The notes under the pieces were generated by a model. The model had not been told where the DNA came from, did not search any database, and saw only the letters and a program-made list of their open reading frames with translations. From Paludibacteraceae bacterium (lineage in GTDB: Bacteria > Bacteroidota > Bacteroidia > Bacteroidales > Paludibacteraceae): 6,704 nucleotides of DNA. Below are positions 1 through 6,704 of this stretch, in pieces (the first letter of the stretch is position 1; the number at the start of each line of letters is the position of its first letter). A program made the position numbers and the translations under genes. The stretch is taken from contig JAGCIZ010000327.1 in NCBI GenBank assembly GCA_017648235.1, forward strand, positions 1-6,704, read 5' to 3'.

Positions 1-2004
1 GTAGAAGTTGATGGAGATGGAAATGTTTCACTTCGTAACAACTCCAATGTAGAAGTTTGGATAAACGGTAAACCATCTGGATTAACAGCCGATAATCGAG
101 GAGATATTTTGGAACAAATACCTGCAGAAACTATCGAAAACATAGAATTAATGACAAACCCTTCTGCCAAATACAATCCAGAAGGAACGGCAGGTGTCAT
201 CAACATTGTGATGAAAAAAACAAAACAAAAAACCTACTATGGTAGCGTAAATACAGGCATAATGTATCCAATCAAAGGTCTTCCGGGTGGAAATGTAGGA
301 GCAAGTATTAATTATGGAAACGAACATATTGATTTTTATGCCAACATTGGCGCACACTGCCGAAACATGGTTAGAGGTAGCGATGTTAATCGCTTTTTAC
401 TAAATGAAACTGATACCATATCCAAACTCTACTCCGACAACAATTCTAAAAACAACATGGTAAATGGATACCTACGCACAGGTTTGGATTACCACATCAA
501 TAAAAGAAATACTATTGGATTTGCCTTTTTTGGAATGTACGGACAAGGAAAATCTAGCAACATTATTGATTATCAATCATTTTCATATTTAGATGGAAAT
601 TATATTCAAGATCGGAATTATTCAAGAAACAATCCTTCTCATCACAATGCACCAATGATTAATGCAGAAATCAACTATCGACACGATTTTGCAAAGGAAG
701 GAAGTTTTCTAACGGCTGATTTTTCGATATGGAACAACAATAGAAAAAACGAAAGTTCTCATATACAGACCATTTTTTCAGAAACAGACACTCTAATTTC
801 TAGTAACGAAACAGAAAATTCAAAAAACAAAAGTTTCTACTTTGAAGGAAATATTGACTTTACATACAAGTTTACACCCAAAAGCAAACTAGAAGTAGGA
901 TGGAGAAGCAATAGTAATCAACAAAGTGGAATCAATTCTGCTATCGATAATCTAACAAACAAATCTATTGATTCCTACAAAAACGACTTTTATTACACCG
1001 ACTATGTGCATGCTCTTTATGCTACTTACGGTAATATGTGGGGAAACTTTTCGATGCAACTTGGATTGAGAGGAGAATATACTCAACGCAAATTTGAAAG
1101 TATTTCTGCAAATGAAAAATCAAGTTACAAAGATTGTTATTTTCAATACTATCCAACTGTTCACCTTGCCTATAATTTTAAGAATAACCAAGATTTGCAG
1201 TTAAATTACACTCGAAGAGTAAACCGACCAAGAGGAAGACAAGTCAACCCATTTAAAAACTATTCAGACTCCACCAACATTTCGTACGGAAATCCATCAC
1301 TAACACCTCAATATTCGAGTGCAGTTGAACTAAATTACCTAAAAATGTGGGACAACCATTCACTTTCTGCATCGGCATATTACCGTTTTACCGATGATGT
1401 TATTCAAAACGTAAGCTATAAGAACGGAAATGTTTTGGAGAACACTTTTATCAACATAAGTCGTCAGCAATCTGCTGGATTAGAAATTGTTGGCAAAAAT
1501 AAATTATGGAAAGTGCTGGATCTAACCACATCAATCAACCTTTATTACGACAAACTAGATTCTGCAGTTTTTCAAAATCCATATACAAAAGAAAATCTGC
1601 TTATCCCCGAACAACAAACTTTTACTTGGAGTGCAAGAATCATGGCAAATGTGATGATTTCAAAAACCACAACAGCACAACTTACAGCTCGTTATCGTTC
1701 GCCAAGAGTTATTGCACAAGGGAAAGAAAATCATGATTATGCTATCGATCTAGGTCTTCGTCAAACATTCCTCAATAGAAAATTGAGTCTCAATGTTTTT
1801 GTTAGAGATCTTCTAGATTCTCATTCACACAAACGCCAAACATTTGGAAATGGTTTTTATCAAATTTCCGATAGTTTTTGGGGAGGAAGAACCATTGGGT
1901 TTACCCTTTCATACAATTTTGGTTCTTTAAATAAAAAACCAAACAAGCCAAATCAACAAAACGAAATGGAGAATCAGGGGCTTGAACTAGATATGGAATT
2001 TTAG
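1..2004 (+). CDS. Outer-membrane beta-barrel protein, TonB-receptor-like (5' partial)
   Basis: Seen: the frame is open from the first base to TAG at 2002-2004, giving 667 residues with no start in view. The TTG at 109 is an internal Leu codon, because recognisable family sequence lies upstream of it. Residues 1-75 are the end of a plug domain: VDGDGNVSLR, the variant NNSNVEVWINGKPS, then IPAETIENIE, NPSAKYNPEG and GVINIV. Residues from about 76 to 641 alternate polar and aromatic positions like barrel strands and include NYTRRVNRP, NPSLTPQYS and a final strand ending SYNFG. A 26-residue Asn/Lys-rich then acidic tail follows, ending LDMEF. Known: this pattern fits the Bacteroidetes outer-membrane beta-barrel family (Pfam OMP_b-brl_3 type), related to TonB-dependent receptors but distinct from SusC. 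Inferred: it sits in the outer membrane, substrate unknown; the missing N-terminus (roughly 120-150 residues) should carry a signal peptide and a carboxypeptidase-regulatory-like domain. No SusD partner follows. Family assignment is firm; the transported substrate cannot be told. Confidence 0.9.
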   Translation, partial: VEVDGDGNVSLRNNSNVEVWINGKPSGLTADNRGDILEQIPAETIENIELMTNPSAKYNPEGTAGVINIVMKKTKQKTYYGSVNTGIMYPIKGLPGGNVGASINYGNEHIDFYANIGAHCRNMVRGSDVNRFLLNETDTISKLYSDNNSKNNMVNGYLRTGLDYHINKRNTIGFAFFGMYGQGKSSNIIDYQSFSYLDGNYIQDRNYSRNNPSHHNAPMINAEINYRHDFAKEGSFLTADFSIWNNNRKNESSHIQTIFSETDTLISSNETENSKNKSFYFEGNIDFTYKFTPKSKLEVGWRSNSNQQSGINSAIDNLTNKSIDSYKNDFYYTDYVHALYATYGNMWGNFSMQLGLRGEYTQRKFESISANEKSSYKDCYFQYYPTVHLAYNFKNNQDLQLNYTRRVNRPRGRQVNPFKNYSDSTNISYGNPSLTPQYSSAVELNYLKMWDNHSLSASAYYRFTDDVIQNVSYKNGNVLENTFINISRQQSAGLEIVGKNKLWKVLDLTTSINLYYDKLDSAVFQNPYTKENLLIPEQQTFTWSARIMANVMISKTTTAQLTARYRSPRVIAQGKENHDYAIDLGLRQTFLNRKLSLNVFVRDLLDSHSHKRQTFGNGFYQISDSFWGGRTIGFTLSYNFGSLNKKPNKPNQQNEMENQGLELDMEF

Positions 2005-2038
2005 AACCTATTCATAGCAAATAAGGAAGAAAAGAAAC

Positions 2039-2068
2039 TTTACAACTCGCTTTTTCTTATTACCTTTG
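2039..2068 (+). promoter_or_regulatory. Bacteroidetes-type promoter for the BIG2 lipoprotein gene
   Basis: Seen: TACCTTTG at 2061-2068 matches the Bacteroidetes -7 consensus TAnnTTTG at every fixed position. TTTA at 2039-2042, 18 bases upstream, is one mismatch from the -33 element TTTG and lies at about the expected spacing. Inferred: transcription would begin near 2072-2076, leaving a leader of only about 15-20 bases before the ATG at 2091. This argues against the in-frame TTG at 2073 as the start. The promoter lies 34 bases after the stop of the barrel gene and may also drive lon and the GH95 gene. Confidence 0.6.
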
Positions 2069-2090
2069 TCAGTTGAATCATTCAAAAATT

Positions 2091-3221
2091 ATGAAACGTT
2101 TTTTGTTTTTGTTTCTGCTGACAATTTCGTTGTTTGCTTGTAAAAAACCAGGCATTACCTCATTGGTTTTTGTTAATAAACCAGTAGATAATATAATGAT
2201 GGTTGGTGATACATTCCAAATGGAAGTTTTGATCTACCCGATGGAACAAGCACAATCTGCAAGTGTAAAATGGACTTCAAGCGATGGCGCTATTGCGTCT
2301 GTAGATGACAATGGATTGATTGTTGCCCTATCTGCAGGGAAAGTTTTAATTAGAGCAGTTGCTGGAGATGCATACGCCGACTGTGAAATTATTGTTGACG
2401 CAGGAAAAGCAAATTTCATTTTTTCGTCATCCGTGGCTCACTACTATGGTGACATTTATGATTTTGGCACAAAAAACTTTGCATTACAGTTGTTTGAATC
2501 AACAATCAAATCTGACGAAAATGGAAATTTATCAGGAGAAGGTTTTATTATGAATTTCAGTCTTAATTTAGATACTGACGAACAAAAAATCAAAACTGGA
2601 AACTACAAATTGGCAGACACGGGAGAATCATTTAGTTTCTTACCTGGGTCTTTTTCTACATCATCCAATGAATACGGAAGTTTTTTAGGTCAACTCAAAG
2701 ATAACACTCTCAGCATTCTTCCCATAAAAGAAGGAAAACTTGAGATAAAGCAAGAAGAAGAAACCTACAACATTACATTCTCTCTTACAGGAGAAAGAGG
2801 AGAGGTTTTAACTGGAAATTTCAGTGGTGAAATACAATATTTTGATAAGTCAGAAGAAAACTTAACAATAAAGAATTATGTTTTCTCCGATGTTGAAAAA
2901 ACATTAGATGAACAAAACAATCAAATAAAATTACAACTTAAAAATGGCAATGACACGCTTAAATTAAACTTTAATGTACCAACTGCCACTAACGAATTAA
3001 TATCAAACAAAACGTATGAAGTTTCTAATGAAAATACTGCTTTCAGCATAGAAAAAGGGATTTTGGACAATGGAATTCAAAAAGGTTCTTGGCTTTGTTG
3101 TGAAAACGAAGCATTTCCTGTGCTGTCCGGAAAAATAATTTACACCGAATCTAAAACACTAGAAATAATGCTCTTTTCTACCGGAATAAAAATAACAAGC
3201 TCGGTATCAGCAAGTTTCTAA
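2091..3221 (+). CDS. Lipoprotein with BIG2 Ig-like domain and uncharacterised C-terminal region
   Basis: Seen: 376 residues from ATG 2091. The in-frame TTG at 2073 is rejected because the signal peptide begins at MKRF and the promoter would place the transcript start there. Residues 1-17 form a lipoprotein signal (MKRFLF, hydrophobic core, lipobox LFAC) with Cys17 as the lipidated residue. Residues about 22-103 are a bacterial Ig-like group 2 domain: the line VKWTSSDGAIASVDDNG and the closing AGKVLIRAVAGDAYADCEI are characteristic. Residues about 107-376 are beta-rich and not recognised; two stretches, about 107-250 and 260-376, resemble each other (NFSLNLDTDEQ...TGNYKL against NFNVPTATNEL...NKTYEV). 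Cys18 onwards is KKPG, without an acidic run that would suggest surface export. Inferred: an envelope-anchored protein, possibly glycan- or surface-related; no catalytic motif seen. Lon begins 38 bases downstream. Lipoprotein and BIG2 calls are strong; the role is unknown. Confidence 0.88.
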   Translation: MKRFLFLFLLTISLFACKKPGITSLVFVNKPVDNIMMVGDTFQMEVLIYPMEQAQSASVKWTSSDGAIASVDDNGLIVALSAGKVLIRAVAGDAYADCEIIVDAGKANFIFSSSVAHYYGDIYDFGTKNFALQLFESTIKSDENGNLSGEGFIMNFSLNLDTDEQKIKTGNYKLADTGESFSFLPGSFSTSSNEYGSFLGQLKDNTLSILPIKEGKLEIKQEEETYNITFSLTGERGEVLTGNFSGEIQYFDKSEENLTIKNYVFSDVEKTLDEQNNQIKLQLKNGNDTLKLNFNVPTATNELISNKTYEVSNENTAFSIEKGILDNGIQKGSWLCCENEAFPVLSGKIIYTESKTLEIMLFSTGIKITSSVSASF

Positions 3222-3259
3222 AAAATATACTTTTTTTATTGAATAAAACAAATTCTTAT

Positions 3260-5680
3260 ATGAACATATCTATTGAACATTTTTTAACCGACGACAACGA
3301 AAACACAGAATTCATTCCAATCATCAGCGAAGAAAATGACATGGAACAACTCGAAAGCCAAAGTGGCGACGAACTTCCACTTCTTGCGCTAAGAGATATG
3401 GTTCTTTTTCCGAGCGTGATAATGCCAATTACTGTTGGAAGAAAAAAATCACTTCGCTTGGTTAGAGAAGCATACAAAAAAAACTGCGAAATTGTTGTTG
3501 CTACGCAAAAAGACCGTAAAACAGAAGACCCCGACAAAGATGATTTATTCCAAATGGGAACTGTGGCAAAAATTGTTCGTATTCTTGAAATGCCCGATAA
3601 TTCGACCACAGTAATTCTTCAAGGAAAAAAACGTGCAGAGATACAAACAGTTACACAAAAAGAACCTTATCTACACGCTAAAATCAACTTAAAAAACGAG
3701 ATTTTGCCAAGTTCAGATAGTGACGATGATCACATATTTGCAGCATTAGTAGAAGCTATAAAAGAATTAGCGCTGAAAATTGTAAAAAATTCCGGTACAA
3801 TGCCATCAGAAGCATCGTTTTCCATCAAAAATATTGAGCATCCCGACTTTTTGATCAACTTTGTTTGTTCCAATTTTGGTTTGAAACTTATTGACAAAGT
3901 CCACCTTTTGGAAATTGATGACATGCAAGAACGTGGTTATCAACTTCTTGATTTACTAACAAAAGAATCGCAATTACTTGAAATAAAAGCATCTATTCAA
4001 AAGAAAGCACGCGTTGATATCGACAAGCAACAACGCGAATTTTATTTGCAACAACAAATAAAAACAATTCAAGACGAACTAGGTGGCGACATTAATGAAC
4101 AAGAGATTGCAGAGTTGAAAGAAAAGGCAAAATCAAAAAAGTGGAACGATAAAACAAAAAGTTTTTTTGAGAAAGAAATAAAAAAGCTAGAGCGAACACA
4201 TCCACATTCTCCTGATTTTCAAATACAGATGAATTATGTGGAAAACATTTTGTCACTTCCTTGGAACGAATATACTAAAGACAATTTTGACTTAAAACGT
4301 GCAAAAAAAATCTTAGACAAAGATCATGCAGGATTGGACATGGTGAAAGAACGAATATTGGAGCATTTGGCTGTTCTCAAATTAAAAAAAGATTTCAAAG
4401 CACCTATTATTTGTCTTTATGGCCCTCCAGGAGTAGGGAAAACTTCTCTCGGAAAATCCATTGCAGAAGCTCTGAATAGAAAATATGTAAGAATGTCACT
4501 TGGAGGACTTCATGACGAAGCAGAAATTAGAGGTCATCGGAGAACTTACATTGGAGCATTGCCCGGACGAATAATTCAAAACATTCAAAAGGCAGGATCT
4601 TCAAATCCGGTGTTTGTGCTAGACGAAATTGATAAAGTAGGCGAAGATTTCAAAGGAGATCCAGCTTCTGCGCTATTGGAAGTGCTCGATCCAGAACAAA
4701 ACAATGCGTTCCACGACAACTATTTATCTATCGATTTTGACCTTTCTAAAGTTCTATTTATTGCTACTGCTAATAGTTTATCTACAATAAGCAGACCTCT
4801 GCTTGACAGAATGGAACTTATAGAAGTGAATGGTTATATTCTTGATGAGAAAATAGAAATTGCTTCAAAACACCTCATTCCAAAACAAATAGAAGAACAC
4901 GGAATAGAGAAAGGTTTGGTTTCTTTTTCTCGTGCGGCAATAAAAGAAATTATTGAGTCATACACACGCGAATCTGGAGTGCGAACTCTTGATAAAACAA
5001 TTGCGAAAGTTGTAAGAAAAATCGCTAAAAAAATAGCATTAGAAGAATCTTTCAACAAAGTTCTCAAAGTAGAAGATATTCATGATTTACTTGGAAGTCC
5101 TCGATTTAGTCTTGAAAAATACCAAGGGAATAAGTATACTGGAGTTGTTACAGGTCTTGCATGGACTCAAGTTGGTGGAGAAATTTTATTCATAGAGTCG
5201 AGTTTAAGCAATGGCAAAGAGAAGAAACTTTCTCTTACAGGAAACTTGGGCAACGTAATGAAAGAATCTGCCGTTTTAGCACTTGAATACATCAAATCAA
5301 ACGCAAAGAAATTTGGCATTGATTCTGATATTTTTGAAGAGCAAAATATTCATATTCACGTACCTGAAGGCGCAATTCCAAAAGATGGACCATCGGCAGG
5401 TATAACAATCGCCACCGCACTTGTATCTGCACTTACAAAACGTAAAGTAAAGAAAGGTATTGCAATGACAGGAGAAATTACCTTAAGAGGAAAAGTTCTT
5501 CCTGTTGGTGGAATAAGAGAAAAGATATTAGCTGCCAAACGAGCTGGAATAACTGAAATTATTCTTTCAAATGAAAATAAGAAAGACATAGAAGAAATAA
5601 AAGAAATGTATATAAAAGGGTTGACTTTCCATTTTGTTTCTGACGTTGAAGAAGTTATTAAAATTGCACTATTAAAATAA
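3260..5680 (+). CDS. lon: ATP-dependent protease Lon
   Basis: Function (known): cytoplasmic hexameric AAA+ serine protease (EC 3.4.21.53) that unfolds and degrades misfolded and regulatory proteins. Seen: 806 residues, close to the usual length. Residues 1-37 are an acidic leader; the LON substrate-binding domain follows from LPLLALRDMVLFP to about 225, then a charged helical segment to about 350. The AAA+ module has Walker A GPPGVGKTS (388-396), Walker B VFVLDEID (451-458), a sensor-1 Asn505 in ATANS, a probable arginine finger in RPLLDRME (Arg517) and sensor-2 Arg575 in GVRTLDK. The protease domain has catalytic Ser712 in PKDGPSAG and Lys755 in GGIREKILAAKRAG, 43 residues apart as in E. coli Lon (Ser679/Lys722). 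All key residues are intact. Start: ATG 3260 rather than TTG 3239; ATG 3341 is possible but would remove the leader. No Shine-Dalgarno and no clear heat-shock element (CIRCE) is visible upstream. The GH95 gene starts 6 bases after the stop. Confidence 0.98.
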   Translation: MNISIEHFLTDDNENTEFIPIISEENDMEQLESQSGDELPLLALRDMVLFPSVIMPITVGRKKSLRLVREAYKKNCEIVVATQKDRKTEDPDKDDLFQMGTVAKIVRILEMPDNSTTVILQGKKRAEIQTVTQKEPYLHAKINLKNEILPSSDSDDDHIFAALVEAIKELALKIVKNSGTMPSEASFSIKNIEHPDFLINFVCSNFGLKLIDKVHLLEIDDMQERGYQLLDLLTKESQLLEIKASIQKKARVDIDKQQREFYLQQQIKTIQDELGGDINEQEIAELKEKAKSKKWNDKTKSFFEKEIKKLERTHPHSPDFQIQMNYVENILSLPWNEYTKDNFDLKRAKKILDKDHAGLDMVKERILEHLAVLKLKKDFKAPIICLYGPPGVGKTSLGKSIAEALNRKYVRMSLGGLHDEAEIRGHRRTYIGALPGRIIQNIQKAGSSNPVFVLDEIDKVGEDFKGDPASALLEVLDPEQNNAFHDNYLSIDFDLSKVLFIATANSLSTISRPLLDRMELIEVNGYILDEKIEIASKHLIPKQIEEHGIEKGLVSFSRAAIKEIIESYTRESGVRTLDKTIAKVVRKIAKKIALEESFNKVLKVEDIHDLLGSPRFSLEKYQGNKYTGVVTGLAWTQVGGEILFIESSLSNGKEKKLSLTGNLGNVMKESAVLALEYIKSNAKKFGIDSDIFEEQNIHIHVPEGAIPKDGPSAGITIATALVSALTKRKVKKGIAMTGEITLRGKVLPVGGIREKILAAKRAGITEIILSNENKKDIEEIKEMYIKGLTFHFVSDVEEVIKIALLK

Positions 5681-5686
5681 AAGTAT

Positions 5687-6704
5687 ATGAAACTTAAATT
5701 TTTCATCAGTAGCGTTTTTATTAGTTTACTAGTTTGTTCTTGTAACATCAATAATCAAAACAATATACAAACAAACGAGTTGGAAATTTGGGACAATGAA
5801 GCGTCTAAAATTTGGGAAGACTACTACCCTATTGGAAATGGACGTTTAGGAGCAATGCCAAGTGGCGATGTTTACAAAGAAACTGTTGTACTCAATGACA
5901 TCACCATGTGGTCAGGCAGTTACGATAGTACTCAGCAAAATTTGGAAGCAAAAAAATATCTTCCCAAAATACGCACTTTGCTACAACGAGGAAAAAACAA
6001 AGAAGCTCAAGATTTGGTTTATAAGCATTTTTTATGCGGTGGAAAAGGTTCTGGTCAAGCTAAAGGAGCAGATATTCCTTTTGGTACATATCAAATCTTA
6101 GGAAACTTGAAAATTGAGCACGATATTGTGGCAGACTCAATAAAAAATTACCGAAGAGGATTATCTCTAAAAGATGCTGTTGCATACACATCTTTTTCAA
6201 TAAAAAACACCGAGTATCGCCGTGAATATTTTGTCTCTCACAGCGACGATGTAATCATTATAAAACTATCTTCAAATAAAAGTAATAAAATAGGTTTCAC
6301 ACTATCTCTCAATCGTCCACAACGCTATTTTACATACGTTACCGACAATGATTTATATATGGAAGGAGAACTAAATAGTGGACAAAAAAACGTAGAAGGC
6401 GTTCGCTATAAAACTCGTATAAAGGTTCTTCACGAAGATGGCTTGTTAGAACAAGTAGGTAAAAACCTCAAACTTCAAAAAGCAACAAGTGCTTACATCA
6501 TAATTTCTTCGTCAACCAACATGTTGGATAGTGCTTATGAAAAAACTGTTGACGATTTGCTAGCAAATGCAGAAAAAATACCTTACGAAAAACTTAAGAA
6601 CAAACACATTGAAGCATATCAAGAAAAATTTAATCGTGTAGAACTTAACCTAGCAGACAACGACAATTCTTTGCCAACAAAACAACGTTTGTCTGATTTC
6701 CAAC
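5687..6704 (+). CDS. GH95-family glycoside hydrolase lipoprotein, alpha-L-fucosidase type (3' partial)
   Basis: Seen: ATG 5687 opens a frame that stays open to the window end (339 complete codons). Residues 1-19 are a lipoprotein signal (MKLKFF, hydrophobic core, VCSC with Cys19 lipidated; Cys at -2 is unusual). From residue 33 the GH95 N-terminal beta-sandwich domain is recognisable: PIGNGRLGAM (48-57), LNDITMWSG (69-77), then LPKIRTLLQRGKNKEAQDL and later YQILGNLKI. Near the cut, KFNRVELNL and LPTKQRLSDF match the linker into the catalytic (alpha/alpha)6 barrel. Known: GH95 contains inverting alpha-1,2-L-fucosidases and some alpha-L-galactosidases, usually about 750-850 residues; the catalytic Glu/Asp and the assisting Asn residues lie beyond this window, so activity and specificity cannot be judged. 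Inferred: envelope-anchored removal of terminal fucose from host, plant or algal glycans. Its start lies 6 bases after lon, suggesting co-transcription. No Shine-Dalgarno is present; the upstream bases are A-rich. Confidence 0.92.
   Translation, partial: MKLKFFISSVFISLLVCSCNINNQNNIQTNELEIWDNEASKIWEDYYPIGNGRLGAMPSGDVYKETVVLNDITMWSGSYDSTQQNLEAKKYLPKIRTLLQRGKNKEAQDLVYKHFLCGGKGSGQAKGADIPFGTYQILGNLKIEHDIVADSIKNYRRGLSLKDAVAYTSFSIKNTEYRREYFVSHSDDVIIIKLSSNKSNKIGFTLSLNRPQRYFTYVTDNDLYMEGELNSGQKNVEGVRYKTRIKVLHEDGLLEQVGKNLKLQKATSAYIIISSSTNMLDSAYEKTVDDLLANAEKIPYEKLKNKHIEAYQEKFNRVELNLADNDNSLPTKQRLSDFQ

Noticed and set aside
2020..2061. AATAAG...CTTATT inverted repeat after the barrel gene as a terminator
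   Set aside because: The paired arms are short, AT-only apart from one pair, with a 30-base loop and mismatches beyond six pairs; the right arm overlaps the promoter.
3228..3235. TACTTTTT as a separate -7 promoter element for lon
   Set aside because: It lacks the final G of TAnnTTTG, and no TTTG-like -33 element lies 17-21 bases upstream. It may have weak activity but is not supportable.
3220..3237. A-run, TATAC, T-run as a terminator between the lipoprotein and lon
   Set aside because: The possible stem is six A-T pairs with a five-base loop and no G-C pairs, too weak for an intrinsic terminator; in AT-rich DNA such runs are common.
3256..3609. 117-residue open frame on the minus strand
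   Set aside because: It is antisense to the Lon N-terminal domain, Ser-rich and without a family pattern; a shadow of lon codon use.
2781..5243. Shared 12-base word TCTCTTACAGGA in the lipoprotein gene (2781) and lon (5233)
   Set aside because: About one such 12-base match is expected by chance in a window this size, more with AT bias; both copies are inside coding sequence with no extended similarity.
5356..5751. 131-residue open frame on the minus strand
   Set aside because: It lies opposite the conserved Lon protease domain and the GH95 signal peptide, and its composition is a mirror of those codons. No domain is recognisable.
5862..6101. 79-residue open frame on the plus strand
   Set aside because: It lies out of frame within the GH95 coding sequence, which is clearly the real frame by signal peptide and GH95 motifs.
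1..6704. Mobile element, CRISPR, phage, toxin-antitoxin or defence system
   Set aside because: No transposase, integrase, direct-repeat array, tRNA-linked att site or defence-type gene is visible; coding sequence fills nearly the whole window with recognisable envelope and housekeeping genes.

Overview
The window reads as chromosomal DNA from a member of the Bacteroidota (Bacteroidetes), most likely Bacteroidia or a flavobacterial relative. The evidence is an AT-rich sequence, an outer-membrane beta-barrel protein of a family almost confined to that phylum, a promoter matching the Bacteroidetes -7 pattern TAnnTTTG, no Shine-Dalgarno sequence at any of the three visible starts, and Lon and GH95 variants of Bacteroidetes type. 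All genes lie on the + strand.

Layout: (1) 1-2004 is the C-terminal part of a TonB-receptor-like outer-membrane beta-barrel protein, cut at its 5' end by the window edge. (2) 2005-2090 is a short intergenic stretch with a good Bacteroidetes-type promoter. (3) 2091-3221 encodes a lipoprotein with one bacterial Ig-like (BIG2) domain and a C-terminal part of unknown function that looks internally duplicated. (4) 3260-5680 is a complete ATP-dependent protease Lon with all expected catalytic residues. (5) 5687-6704 and beyond is the N-terminal part of a lipoprotein glycoside hydrolase of family GH95 (alpha-L-fucosidase type), cut at its 3' end by the window edge.

The lipoprotein, lon and GH95 genes are separated by only 38 and 6 bases, with no convincing terminator between them, so they may share a transcript from the promoter at about 2040-2068. 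No functional link is obvious. Lon is cytoplasmic protein quality control, whereas the barrel protein and the two lipoproteins belong to the cell envelope, and the GH95 enzyme would act on fucosylated (or galactosylated) glycans in the periplasm or at the surface.

I see no RNA gene, CRISPR array, insertion sequence, phage gene or defence system, and nothing that amounts to a clearly new biological system. The least explained element is the C-terminal half of the BIG2 lipoprotein. The least expected arrangement is the GH95 gene packed directly behind lon.
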